A stretch of DNA of 29,425 nt, from positions 1 through 29,425 of IMG/VR virus record IMGVR_UViG_3300033992_000105. One strand, written 5' to 3'. Positions within the stretch are counted from its first letter, which is position 1. Each line of letters starts with the position of its first letter. This document shows, in pieces, positions 17,222 to 26,181 of the stretch. The position numbers and the translations under genes are program-made. The stretch comes from a virus. Under the pieces are notes generated by a model, which made no database searches, had not been told where the DNA came from, and saw only the letters and a list, made by a program, of their open reading frames with translations.

Positions 17222-20200
17222 ATGGAGTTTAACGGTAATAATCCTAATGGTTTAAATCAGACTAGTGTAAATAGTATATCACTTTTTGTAAGTGGTGCAG
17301 CTATATTAAACGCATCATCTGAATCTATAAGTATTGTAGGAAACTTCAGTGCTTCTAAAATACAAACGGATGAAATTGATTCATTTGGTAATAATCCGTT
17401 ACAAATAAAAGCAAACACACAAATTAGTGGTTCGGCTAATATTTCATCATCAATATCGGCATCTTTATTTAGAGGAGATGGTAGTGGATTATTCAATATA
17501 AACGCATCATCAATTGGTGATTTGGATAGATTAAAATCAGGTTCAGCAACAGCTATAATTTCTCCAAATAGAGGATTAGAAGTAAATACTGCAGTAACTA
17601 TAAGAGATTATCTTATTGTAACTGGTAGTGGTATTTTTAGAGGTGATGTAACTGTAGCTGGAAAAATAAATACAACTGAATTATTTGCAACATATATTTC
17701 ATCATCAATAATCTACGCAAGTGGAAGTAACAAATTTGGTGATGCACAAAACGATAAGCAAGAATTTACTGGTAGTGTAGGAATTACGGGCTCATTATCA
17801 TTTGGAATTGGTTCACTAAAACCAGATATAACAACCGATGATGTATTAGTTTATAATTCTACAACTGGTAGAATTGGTTTTAAAACAGCAGCGGCAACAT
17901 CAGGTACATCAGGAACTTCTGGAACTTCAGGTACAACTGGTTCGGCAGGTACATCCGGAACTTCTGGAACATCTGGCACGAGTGGAAGCAGTGGTACATC
18001 GGGAACTTCTGGAAGTAGTGGTACATCTGGCTCTACTGGTAGTGCTGGTACATCAGGAACTTCTGGTTCAACTGGTTCATCGGGTACAACTGGTTCGGCA
18101 GGTACATCGGGAACTTCTGGAACATCTGGCACGAGTGGAAGTAGTGGGACTAGTGGTAGTGCTGGTACATCAGGAACTTCTGGCACAAGCGGTACAAATG
18201 GTTCGGCTGGTACAACAGGCTCAGCTGGAACTTCTGGTAGTGGTGGTACAACAGGTTCAGCAGGAACTTCTGGCACACGTGGTACAAGCGGCACATCAGG
18301 AACGTCTGGTTCAGCAGGAACTTCTGGTTCGGCTGGAACATCTGGTACGAATGCATCGGCTGGTACATCTGGTGTAAGTGGTACAACCGGTTCTTCGGGA
18401 ACTTCTGGTGTAAGTGGCACTTCGGGAACTTCTGGCACAAGCGGTACTGCTGGTAGTGGTGGTATAACTGGAGGAGGTGGTACAAATGGAACTAGTGGTA
18501 CATCAGGAACTTCTGGTAGTGGTGGTACATCGGGAACTTCTGGAAGCAGAGGCACATCAGGAACTTCTGGTTCATCAGGAATAAGTGGAGCCGGTGGGGG
18601 TAGTGGTTCATCAGGAACTTCTGGTACAAGTGGTACATCAGGAACTTCTGGAAGTGGAGGTACATCGGGAACTTCTGGTATAAGTGGAGTACAAGGTTCA
18701 TCAGGTTCTAATGGAACTTCTGGTACTAGTGGAAGTAGAGGCACAAGTGGAACATCGGGAACTTCTGGTATAAGTGGAGTACAAGGTTCATCTGGAACTT
18801 CAGGAACTTCTGGTATAAATGGAGTGCAGGGTTCGTCTGGGTCTGCTGGTACAAGTGGAGTGAGTGGTTCTGCAGGAAGTAGTGGCACGAGTGGAACTTC
18901 TGGTGTGAGTGGTTCGGCTGGAAGTAGTGGTACGAGCGGAAGTAGTGGTACAAGCGGTAGCAGCGGAACAAGCGGTAGTAGTGGTACAAGTGGAAGCTCT
19001 GGAACTTCTGGTGTGAGTGGTTCGGCTGGAAGTAGTGGAACAAGCGGAAGTAGTGGCACATCTGGCACAAGCGGTAGTAGTGGAACAAGCGGTTCATCAG
19101 GAACTTCTGGAAGTAGTGGTACGAGCGGAAGTAGTGGTACATCTGGAACAAGCGGTAGTAGTGGAACAAGCGGTTCATCAGGAACTTCTGGAGTTAGTGG
19201 TACATCTGGCACAAGCGGAAGTAGTGGTACATCTGGAACAAGCGGAAGTAGAGGTACATCAGGAACTTCTGGTTCGTCTGGCACCTCAGGAACTTCTGGA
19301 AGTAGTGGTACATCAGGAACTTCTGGTTCAGCAGGTACATCGGGATTATTATCATTAACAGGTACAACTGATAATGGTGTAATCACATTAAACGGAACTG
19401 CTCCAAACGCAACCGTTGAAGCAAATTTAAGATTTGATGGTACTACATTAGCAGTAACTGGTAACGCTACAATTAGTGGTGACCTTACTGTAAGTGGTAC
19501 AACAACATATATTAATACAACAACTTTAAATGTAGGTGATAATATCATTACATTAAATGCAGATATTGGAGCAGCAACTGCACCAACTGAAAATGCTGGT
19601 ATAGAAGTTAAGAGAGGAAACGCAGCAACAAAACAATTTATTTGGGATGAGGGTAATGATAGATGGTCATTTGATGATAATACATATGTAAATGGAAATA
19701 TTCAGGGAACTGGTAACATTGTTATATCAGGTACAATTAATACTGGACAAGGTGTAACTGAGGTTTATTTAATGGACCAAAACGTAAGAACTACCGATGG
19801 TGTAACATTCGCAACCGTTAATACTGGACAGGGTGCTAACGAATTATACGCAATGAACCAAAATGTTAGAACAACTGATTCGGTTCAATTTGGTAGTACA
19901 GTTGGTGTAAGAAATACAACAGCAGCATCTAATAGTAATTTACAATTAGGAAATGATGTTTCTGTAAATGGAGCTGGAGCTGCATTATTTGGAAGTACAT
20001 ACGCGGCATCTGGTCAATATAGAGCAAATGGTGGATATTTTTATAGTAACTTAGCAGGTGGTTTAACATTACATGCAGAAGGAGCTAATACAATGTATTT
20101 AGCAACTAATGGTACAACTGGTATGCAAATGAACTCTACACAAAGAGTAGGATTTGGTACAACGGATTTTTCATACACAACTACCGATAACACATCAGTA

Positions 20201-23200
20201 ATTGATACAATATCAAATAACAGAATATTCATAAATGGATCTGTACAATTAATAAATAATAATGATGCCTTTGTAATTGGTAGAGGTACTTCAACTTTCT
20301 TAAGAGATGAAGAAATTGGATTTGGTTGGGGTGGTGGTTGGTATATGACAGATGGCACATACCTAAGAGTTAGAGGTGATAAATTCGTTTACAGTGGTGG
20401 AAATGCAAGATTTGATGGTACAATTTATGTGGGTGGTACAACATATTATATTAATAGTGGTACATCTAATTTATATTCATTAACTCTTAATAATAACGGC
20501 ACAAATATTACTATGAATGGTAATAGTGCAGCCGAAGGTATTAGAATGCAGGCTGTTAATTCAACTACATATCCTGTATTTTTAAGGTCAGTAAATCCAT
20601 CAGGTGGTGGGGAAACATCTCCTTGGATTTACAAAGAAGAATCTACACCTTGGGGTATTTGGCATAATAATCCAATAAACACAATTGATTTTACTAGAGC
20701 ACAAACTTCTGGTATTGAAAATAATGTTGGTGGTGGTACGAATACTGTAATGCTGAGAATGGATATGGCAAATGGTGATATGACAGCATATCGCTATATG
20801 TACGCACAAAGATATTACGATTATAGTGATAACGCATATTATTTAGACCCTAATGGTACATCAATATTATCTGTTTTAAAAACTGGAGGTAATATTTCAA
20901 CTAGAACTAATAATGGTTCAACATTATTTGGTATGTTTGTTCCGGATGGTAAATATTTTACTAGAAACTGGAGTGGAGCAGATGGTGGATTTATTTGGCC
21001 CGATACAACATATAGAAGTGGATTAAGTGATGCACCTATTGGTGATGTTGCATTTGCTGGTAGTAGTGCGTGGAGTGGGCATAGACAATCTGGATGGGTA
21101 GCAATTGACCCAACTAAAACTTATAAAGTATCAGCTTGGATTAGAGCAACATCTGGTAATCCATATTGTTATTTATCATTTACACAAGCAACTTATAACT
21201 ACGGACAACCTGATAATGGTGGATGGGGACAACCTTACTATTGGAATGGAGTTCCACCTGCTTCTTGGACTCAATATACAATGACAATCGGACCAGCTGG
21301 TTCTGGTGCTGGATATACTTGGTATGGATATGCAAAATTTATGCAATTGGGTTGGTTACACAATTATCTATATAGTGGATACAGTGGACAAGCTGAAATA
21401 GCAGGATTTAAAATCGAAGAATTAGATACAGCAATAGCAGCTGGGTCTGAGGCATTGGGTGATTTTTACGCTAATAGATTTATTGATAGAAATGATGGAA
21501 CATATCTTTTTGATGGAGATGGACAATCTCGTATAAATAGATTAAATATTAGTACAGGTCAAGTACAAGCTTCAAATAATGCTGGTGGTAGATTAAGGGT
21601 TTCATCTTATACAAATGGTGAAAGTGAAATTAACGGAAATACATATAACTTACATTTAGGACCTTATTCTACTAGAAGTGGTACTGGTTATTACGCTGGT
21701 ATTGCAATAAATGGTTTATTAAATTATAGTGGAGGTACTTCATATGATGTTGCACCACATATTTGGCTTGGAGCACAATATAGAGATACACCTGGTTCAG
21801 AACGTTCTGATTTTATTATAGGAATTAAATCTGGAACTGGTACATCTGGAACTGGTACTGATTTACCTCAAGTTAGAGTAAGAGTGGATTATGATGGTAT
21901 AATGACTGTAAGTAATAGAGTTACGGTATCTAATATATTCTCTGATTATCGTTATGATACTGGTGGTACATTTTTATATAGAGCAGGTAGTGGTGCTGGT
22001 ACAACAAGACATATAAATTTATCAAACTCTACAACTGACCCATCGCAAGCATCTGTTGATAGTGGTATTACTTGGGGACAGAGAACGGATAGCCAACCTT
22101 ATTATATGATTCATCCTAGAAATTATAGTAATGGATATTATTCTGGTAATCACTTACAATTAGCATGGCATACTGGTGTTGATATTGGAGCAGCATCTGG
22201 ATATGGTGGAACTAGATTCTTTAATAACTCACCATTTGCAGGAACTGAAATTGGTTCATTTGGTAAGAGTGATAATTATCTAAGAGCAGACTATGGTGTT
22301 TTGGCACCAAGATATTATGATATATCTAATACTGGATACTATTTTGATGGACTTGATGGTACTAATTTACAATACCTTAATGTTAATGGAAATTGGGGTA
22401 GTAATCCATTTGGTTCATCTCATGCACAACTTGTTATTACTGGTACTTACGCTTCTATATATCAAACATCAACTAATGGTAACTTAGGATATATGTTACA
22501 ACACATAGCTACCGATGGGGCATGGTATTTGTATGGTGGTAGAGGTGCTGTTAATGGAAGTAGTTGGGATTGGTCACAAAGAAACTATCCAACCCAAGAT
22601 GGTTCATATGTAGAATTTAGAACAAGTGCTAGAGCACCAGTATTCTACGATAGAGATGATACTGGGTATTTATTAGACCCAGCTACTAATGGAACTGCAT
22701 TGCGTATTTTTGGTATGGCTAGAATTGGTGGATGGACTGCCGGTAATTACAATGAAAACATTAGATTGGTAGATGCTCAAAATAATTACTCTGTAATTAC
22801 TTTTGGTGCTAGTGGTGAAGCTGGAGCTGGTAGATTTAATATATTAAAAAATCCATCTGACCAACTTGAACTTAGAAATGTATCATCTGCAACGTTTTGG
22901 TATTGGGACCAAGGTGGTACGGCATGGTCTACTACATCTATGAGAGCTCCGGTATTTTATGATTCGGCAGATTCAACATTCCGTTTAGATTTAAATTCAT
23001 CATCAAGATTAAGAAACTTATATGTTGGTGATTCTGGTAGTGATTGGGTAGATGAGGGGGGATGGGGTTCTCAAATCCACATTTCAAATGCACCCCACTC
23101 AATTTTAAGAGTGTATGCTAGAAATGAAGGAATTCAAACTGGTATATACTCTCACGTTGGTGGTTTATCAGCAGTTGGTAGTTTTACAAATCATAATCTT

Positions 23201-25147
23201 AGATTACTTAGAAATGGTGGAACTAGAATGTTATTATATTCTGGATACACATATTCAGAAGGATACTTTGAAGCAGCAGATTCATTAAGAGCACCATTGT
23301 TTTATGATAGTAATAATACAGGATATTATAGTGACCAAGCCGGAACATCATACTACAATATATTTGGTGCAAACAAAATGAGAGCAGATACCAATAGACA
23401 ATACGGAGATAACTCTGGCTGGTGGGCACATGACCCTTATGGATATGGTTGGGGTAAACCGTATGGTTCGTTCCGTTCATTGGAGGTATCAACTTCTGGT
23501 AACTTCTCTACGGAGCCGGCAATGTTCCGTATTCACCAATGGGGTTCTGGTTCTTGTGAGTGGTGGAAACCTCAAGGTACTACTGTTTACTTGAGAGAAA
23601 CTCCTGGTGGTGGTGGTTCTTGGTTTACTAGATATGTGATTGAGAGATATGCGGAAAATACTGAAAGTTTTAGAGCACCAATATTCTATGATTCTAATAA
23701 TACTGGATATTTTTTAAATCCTGATAGTATATCAAATCTTGCAATATTAAGAGTAACGGCAGCATCAAGTGGATATTCGGCAATGTTTGGACCATATACA
23801 TTATCTACGAATGGTGTTACAATGGTACTTGCAGATGATAATAGATATAGTGTTCAGGTAAACGCACCATATTATCCACACTTAGGAGTTTCAGCATATG
23901 CAAATAGTGGTAATGGTACACATGGTGCATGTTTATCATTGACTGGATTCAAAACAGCAGGTGGATATAGAAGATTTGTAATGGGAGTTGCAAACCAAAA
24001 CCCTGATGAATTATCATTTGGTTGGTTCGATAATGCAGATAACCCTCACTATGGAGTAGGTATTAACTGGTCATATCCCGCATCTGTTTGGTATGATACT
24101 GGACACAACTGGCATGCTAGAGGTTCGATGAGAGCACCAATATTCTATGATAGAGATAACACAGGATATTATACTGACCCTACTGGATATTCTCAAATGA
24201 GTTCTGGTGAATTCAATAACTATTGTAGAATAGCTCGTTTAGATTTTACTGGTGTTGGTGGTAACTCTGGACAAGGTACACACGGATATTCTATATACCA
24301 AGAAGGTGGTGGATGGGGTTATCCTTATCCGGATTTAAGAATTGGATATCATACTGGTATTAAATTGGGAGCAAACGCTGGTTCTTATGAAGGAACTAGA
24401 GTTTATTCTGATTACGATATGAGTGACTTGTGTATTCAATTAGCAGGTTCATCTAACTATTCATTTAAGTATAAGTGGATGTACACAGCTAACTATACTG
24501 GATTTTATGCTGGTGAGAACGGAGCACACTGGTATCCAAACAACGTTACTTATGGTTCGTGGAGAATGGAAGGTAATAGAAATGGTTGGTATGGTCATAG
24601 AATTGAATCATCTTACGCACCTCACTTAATGTTTGAAAGTGGTAATGGTGGTATCTACTTCCAAGACGATGGAAGGTGGATGTTCTATCATTCACACGGA
24701 AATAACTGTACTGGTATTGGAACATCATCAACAGCTGGTGGATATGCAATATATTGTAATGGTGGGGTTTACGCAACAGGCAACATCGTAGCATATTCGG
24801 ATATAAGAAAGAAAAAGGATATTGTTACAGTTGATAACGCTTTGGATAAAGTTTTACAATTAAGAGGTATTTACTATACTAAAATTTATAATGAAAGTGA
24901 TACTATTCCTGATGGTGGAGCTGATAAAAGACAGTTGGGAGTAATTGCACAAGAAGTAAATGAAGTTGTTCCTGAAGTTGTATCATACACAGAAGATTTA
25001 GATGAATATGCGGTGGCATATGGTAATTTTGCAGGTTTATTTATTGAAGCATTCAAAGAACAAAACGAAATTGTAAAAAAACAATCAGAAGAAATTAAAG
25101 AATTAAAAGAAATTTTAAATAATTTAATACTTAATAATAAAGGATAA
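17222..25147 (+). CDS. Giant tail fibre with collagen-like shaft and C-terminal S74 intramolecular chaperone (2641 aa)
   Basis: A host-contact fibre of 2641 residues. Residues 1-225 hold fibre beta elements shared with the 3384-aa fibre (G-D-G-S-G-L-F-N-I; S-S-S-I-I-Y-A-S-G-S-N-K-F-G; E-F-T-G-S-V-G-I-T-G-S-L). Residues 228-707 are collagen-like, 160 triplets. Residues about 708-1190 have fibre beta helices with T-G-Q-G-x-x-E-x-Y-x-M-x-Q-N-V-R-T-T-D repeats. Residues about 1190-2325 carry eight [FY]-Y-D-x-x-x-T-G-Y-x-x-D-P-type repeats, many led by R-A-P, separated by long Trp/Tyr/Gly-rich stretches that are probably the receptor-binding lobes. Residues 2524-2641 are a peptidase S74 chaperone domain: A-Y-S2526-D-I-R-K-K2531, then Q-L-G-V-I-A-Q-E-V, and a closing coiled coil. 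In the family such a domain drives trimerisation and cuts itself off at the conserved Ser, so the mature fibre probably ends near residue 2525. The start follows the small structural gene by 16 bp. Confidence 0.9.
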   Translation: MEFNGNNPNGLNQTSVNSISLFVSGAAILNASSESISIVGNFSASKIQTDEIDSFGNNPLQIKANTQISGSANISSSISASLFRGDGSGLFNINASSIGDLDRLKSGSATAIISPNRGLEVNTAVTIRDYLIVTGSGIFRGDVTVAGKINTTELFATYISSSIIYASGSNKFGDAQNDKQEFTGSVGITGSLSFGIGSLKPDITTDDVLVYNSTTGRIGFKTAAATSGTSGTSGTSGTTGSAGTSGTSGTSGTSGSSGTSGTSGSSGTSGSTGSAGTSGTSGSTGSSGTTGSAGTSGTSGTSGTSGSSGTSGSAGTSGTSGTSGTNGSAGTTGSAGTSGSGGTTGSAGTSGTRGTSGTSGTSGSAGTSGSAGTSGTNASAGTSGVSGTTGSSGTSGVSGTSGTSGTSGTAGSGGITGGGGTNGTSGTSGTSGSGGTSGTSGSRGTSGTSGSSGISGAGGGSGSSGTSGTSGTSGTSGSGGTSGTSGISGVQGSSGSNGTSGTSGSRGTSGTSGTSGISGVQGSSGTSGTSGINGVQGSSGSAGTSGVSGSAGSSGTSGTSGVSGSAGSSGTSGSSGTSGSSGTSGSSGTSGSSGTSGVSGSAGSSGTSGSSGTSGTSGSSGTSGSSGTSGSSGTSGSSGTSGTSGSSGTSGSSGTSGVSGTSGTSGSSGTSGTSGSRGTSGTSGSSGTSGTSGSSGTSGTSGSAGTSGLLSLTGTTDNGVITLNGTAPNATVEANLRFDGTTLAVTGNATISGDLTVSGTTTYINTTTLNVGDNIITLNADIGAATAPTENAGIEVKRGNAATKQFIWDEGNDRWSFDDNTYVNGNIQGTGNIVISGTINTGQGVTEVYLMDQNVRTTDGVTFATVNTGQGANELYAMNQNVRTTDSVQFGSTVGVRNTTAASNSNLQLGNDVSVNGAGAALFGSTYAASGQYRANGGYFYSNLAGGLTLHAEGANTMYLATNGTTGMQMNSTQRVGFGTTDFSYTTTDNTSVIDTISNNRIFINGSVQLINNNDAFVIGRGTSTFLRDEEIGFGWGGGWYMTDGTYLRVRGDKFVYSGGNARFDGTIYVGGTTYYINSGTSNLYSLTLNNNGTNITMNGNSAAEGIRMQAVNSTTYPVFLRSVNPSGGGETSPWIYKEESTPWGIWHNNPINTIDFTRAQTSGIENNVGGGTNTVMLRMDMANGDMTAYRYMYAQRYYDYSDNAYYLDPNGTSILSVLKTGGNISTRTNNGSTLFGMFVPDGKYFTRNWSGADGGFIWPDTTYRSGLSDAPIGDVAFAGSSAWSGHRQSGWVAIDPTKTYKVSAWIRATSGNPYCYLSFTQATYNYGQPDNGGWGQPYYWNGVPPASWTQYTMTIGPAGSGAGYTWYGYAKFMQLGWLHNYLYSGYSGQAEIAGFKIEELDTAIAAGSEALGDFYANRFIDRNDGTYLFDGDGQSRINRLNISTGQVQASNNAGGRLRVSSYTNGESEINGNTYNLHLGPYSTRSGTGYYAGIAINGLLNYSGGTSYDVAPHIWLGAQYRDTPGSERSDFIIGIKSGTGTSGTGTDLPQVRVRVDYDGIMTVSNRVTVSNIFSDYRYDTGGTFLYRAGSGAGTTRHINLSNSTTDPSQASVDSGITWGQRTDSQPYYMIHPRNYSNGYYSGNHLQLAWHTGVDIGAASGYGGTRFFNNSPFAGTEIGSFGKSDNYLRADYGVLAPRYYDISNTGYYFDGLDGTNLQYLNVNGNWGSNPFGSSHAQLVITGTYASIYQTSTNGNLGYMLQHIATDGAWYLYGGRGAVNGSSWDWSQRNYPTQDGSYVEFRTSARAPVFYDRDDTGYLLDPATNGTALRIFGMARIGGWTAGNYNENIRLVDAQNNYSVITFGASGEAGAGRFNILKNPSDQLELRNVSSATFWYWDQGGTAWSTTSMRAPVFYDSADSTFRLDLNSSSRLRNLYVGDSGSDWVDEGGWGSQIHISNAPHSILRVYARNEGIQTGIYSHVGGLSAVGSFTNHNLRLLRNGGTRMLLYSGYTYSEGYFEAADSLRAPLFYDSNNTGYYSDQAGTSYYNIFGANKMRADTNRQYGDNSGWWAHDPYGYGWGKPYGSFRSLEVSTSGNFSTEPAMFRIHQWGSGSCEWWKPQGTTVYLRETPGGGGSWFTRYVIERYAENTESFRAPIFYDSNNTGYFLNPDSISNLAILRVTAASSGYSAMFGPYTLSTNGVTMVLADDNRYSVQVNAPYYPHLGVSAYANSGNGTHGACLSLTGFKTAGGYRRFVMGVANQNPDELSFGWFDNADNPHYGVGINWSYPASVWYDTGHNWHARGSMRAPIFYDRDNTGYYTDPTGYSQMSSGEFNNYCRIARLDFTGVGGNSGQGTHGYSIYQEGGGWGYPYPDLRIGYHTGIKLGANAGSYEGTRVYSDYDMSDLCIQLAGSSNYSFKYKWMYTANYTGFYAGENGAHWYPNNVTYGSWRMEGNRNGWYGHRIESSYAPHLMFESGNGGIYFQDDGRWMFYHSHGNNCTGIGTSSTAGGYAIYCNGGVYATGNIVAYSDIRKKKDIVTVDNALDKVLQLRGIYYTKIYNESDTIPDGGADKRQLGVIAQEVNEVVPEVVSYTEDLDEYAVAYGNFAGLFIEAFKEQNEIVKKQSEEIKELKEILNNLILNNKG
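17903..19342 (+). repeat. Collagen-like Gly-X-Y coding repeat array (480 residues)
   Basis: Residues 228-707 form 160 triplets in unbroken phase, mostly G-T-S and G-S-S. The only break I see is a Gly-to-Ala change at residue 378 (G-T-N-A-S-A-G). There are no one-residue insertions like those in the other fibre. DNA units such as ggtacatcaggaacttctgg are identical to units in the array at 11612-14728. Confidence 0.9.
20801..24195 (+). repeat. Eight dispersed YD..NTGY..DP-type repeats in the fibre head
   Basis: Copies begin near 20801, 21467, 22299, 22630, 22940, 23286, 23671 and 24130. The pattern is [R-A-P or A-x-R]-x-[FY]-Y-D-x-x-[ND]-T-G-Y-[YFL]-x-[DN]-P with substitutions. The last five share R-A-P-[VIL]-F-Y-D. 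They are separated by unrelated stretches of about 100-280 residues, so they look like a recurring structural base carrying different loops. Confidence 0.8.
24791..25144 (+). other. Peptidase S74 / intramolecular chaperone domain of the fibre
   Basis: Residues 2524-2641 of the 2641-aa fibre. Ser2526 and Lys2531 have the five-residue spacing of the family's self-cleavage Ser-Lys pair. The downstream Q-L-G-V-I-A-Q-E-V-N-E-V-V-P-E-V-V segment and the C-terminal heptad stretch (K-Q-S-E-E-I-K-E-L-K-E-I-L) are typical. Cleavage at Ser2526 is expected from family knowledge. Confidence 0.9.
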
Positions 25148-25151
25148 TAAT

Positions 25152-25583
25152 ATGGCACTAATTAAAGATTATGAATTACCTGGAACTGGATTGGTTGCAC
25201 CAAACGCATACCACGTAGTTACAAATGTAAAAGTTGAAAAAAGAATTGCAGATTTCAAACAACCTGTTGATAATTCTAGACCAGATGGGTTGACACCAAT
25301 GGATAGAAGTGTAGGTAGTGAAGTTTATTGGAAAGCGGGATATACGGCAGAAGTAGCAGTAACTATTTGGAAAGATAGAGAAGCAAGAGATAATGATTCT
25401 ATTCCAATTGGATTTATTGGAAAAAATCCATCCGATAATAAACATGGTGTTACGGTTGGAACTGCTGGTATGGACCATAAGTGCGTATTTTTTTTAGAAG
25501 TACCATCTGAATTAGACCATATGGCACAAGCATATAGACATTTATTAACTACTGATTATTATAGTGGTTCATTGGAAGTTTAA
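25152..25583 (+). CDS. Conserved-looking small virion-region protein of unknown function (143 aa)
   Basis: A 143-residue soluble protein that starts 4 bp after the S74 fibre gene and is probably translated in tandem with it. It has no signal peptide, membrane segment or low-complexity stretch. The sequence is mixed alpha/beta, with a charged middle (V-T-I-W-K-D-R-E-A-R-D-N-D) and one Cys in D-H-K-C-V-F-F-L-E-V. An aromatic C-terminal end follows (A-Y-R-H-L-L-T-T-D-Y-Y-S-G-S-L-E-V). I do not recognise a family. Its place between fibre and tail genes suggests a tail or baseplate component. It may be a partner of the fibre, but nothing in the sequence proves this. Confidence 0.7.
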   Translation: MALIKDYELPGTGLVAPNAYHVVTNVKVEKRIADFKQPVDNSRPDGLTPMDRSVGSEVYWKAGYTAEVAVTIWKDREARDNDSIPIGFIGKNPSDNKHGVTVGTAGMDHKCVFFLEVPSELDHMAQAYRHLLTTDYYSGSLEV

Positions 25584-25602
25584 AAATAAAAAGTAAAAAT
25601 AC

Positions 25603-25613
25603 TTATATTTATA
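25603..25613 (+). promoter_or_regulatory. Putative phage promoter, TTATATTTATA
   Basis: An exact 11-mer in the 54-bp gap after the unknown 143-aa gene. It ends 24 nt before the start at 25638. It is identical to the copies at 16543 and 26113. Confidence 0.5.
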
Positions 25614-25637
25614 TAATATAAACACAAATAATTTATT

Positions 25638-26042
25638 ATGGGATTAACATATACGTGGGAACTAACCGCATTGAAAAAACAAAATTCTGAAAATTTTGAA
25701 AATATAGTTGTTGGTACTAATTGGAAACTAACTGGTACTGATGAAGATGGTAATTTTGGAATTTTTAATGGTGCAACGCCATTTACACCTCAAGATTTAA
25801 ATGGGGATGGATTTGTTGATTATCAGGACCTTACTGAAGATTTAGTATTAGGTTGGATTAAAAACCATGTAAGTGGTTCTACTGGAAGTAATTATATGAA
25901 TCATATAAACGGACAAATTCAAAAAGAAATAGATAATAAGAAATACGCTAGAATCGAAGTTGGTACAGCTGATTTACCTTGGTCTCCAACATCTGGAAGT
26001 AATACATACCCAACACCTTCTGGTTCTGTTCCGGGTTATTAA
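25638..26042 (+). CDS. Small T4-like phage structural-region protein with a dockerin/EF-hand-like loop (134 aa)
   Basis: A 134-residue protein that opens G-L-T-Y-T-W-E-L-T-A-L-K-K and carries D53-L-N55-G-D57-G-F-V-D61-Y-Q-D64. This fits the 12-position calcium loop of EF-hand and dockerin proteins, with acidic or Asn residues at positions 1, 3, 5, 9 and 12. Similar small proteins with this opening and loop are common in marine T4-like phages (I believe the DUF7936 type). Their function is unknown. The C-terminus is Pro/Ser/Gly-rich and disordered-looking. It has its own putative promoter upstream and a strong hairpin downstream, so it may be a single-gene transcript. Confidence 0.75.
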   Translation: MGLTYTWELTALKKQNSENFENIVVGTNWKLTGTDEDGNFGIFNGATPFTPQDLNGDGFVDYQDLTEDLVLGWIKNHVSGSTGSNYMNHINGQIQKEIDNKKYARIEVGTADLPWSPTSGSNTYPTPSGSVPGY

Positions 26043-26061
26043 TTGATTAAAACAAAATTAT

Positions 26062-26109
26062 AAATGTCCAAAGTGCAGATTTAATAATAAATTTGTGTTT
26101 TGGACATTT
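26062..26109 (+). terminator. 22-bp stem, 4-base loop hairpin before the tail sheath gene (likely terminator)
   Basis: Bases 26062-26083 pair with 26088-26109 without a mismatch: 11 Watson-Crick pairs at the base, then four G-U pairs interspersed with more Watson-Crick pairs, and loop ATAA at 26084-26087. A short T run (26107-26110, then a C and three more T) follows. The putative sheath promoter begins four bases later. It probably ends the upstream transcript. The stem is longer than a usual bacterial terminator. Confidence 0.7.
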
Positions 26110-26112
26110 TCT

Positions 26113-26123
26113 TTATATTTATA
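26113..26123 (+). promoter_or_regulatory. Putative phage promoter of the tail sheath gene, TTATATTTATA
   Basis: An exact 11-mer directly after the 22-bp hairpin and 58 nt before the sheath start. It leaves a longer leader than the other genes. Within that leader GTATTA (26127-26132) and TAATAC (26147-26152) could form a weak hairpin. Confidence 0.55.
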
Positions 26124-26181
26124 TGAGTATTAATGTAAGTAATTACTAATACGCAATTAAAATACAAATAGAAGAAACAAA

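Noticed and set aside
17851-19548. Long antisense Pro-rich open frame across the second collagen-like array
   Set aside because: Same cause as the other array: repeat codons without antisense stops. The sense frame has clear fibre domains on both sides.
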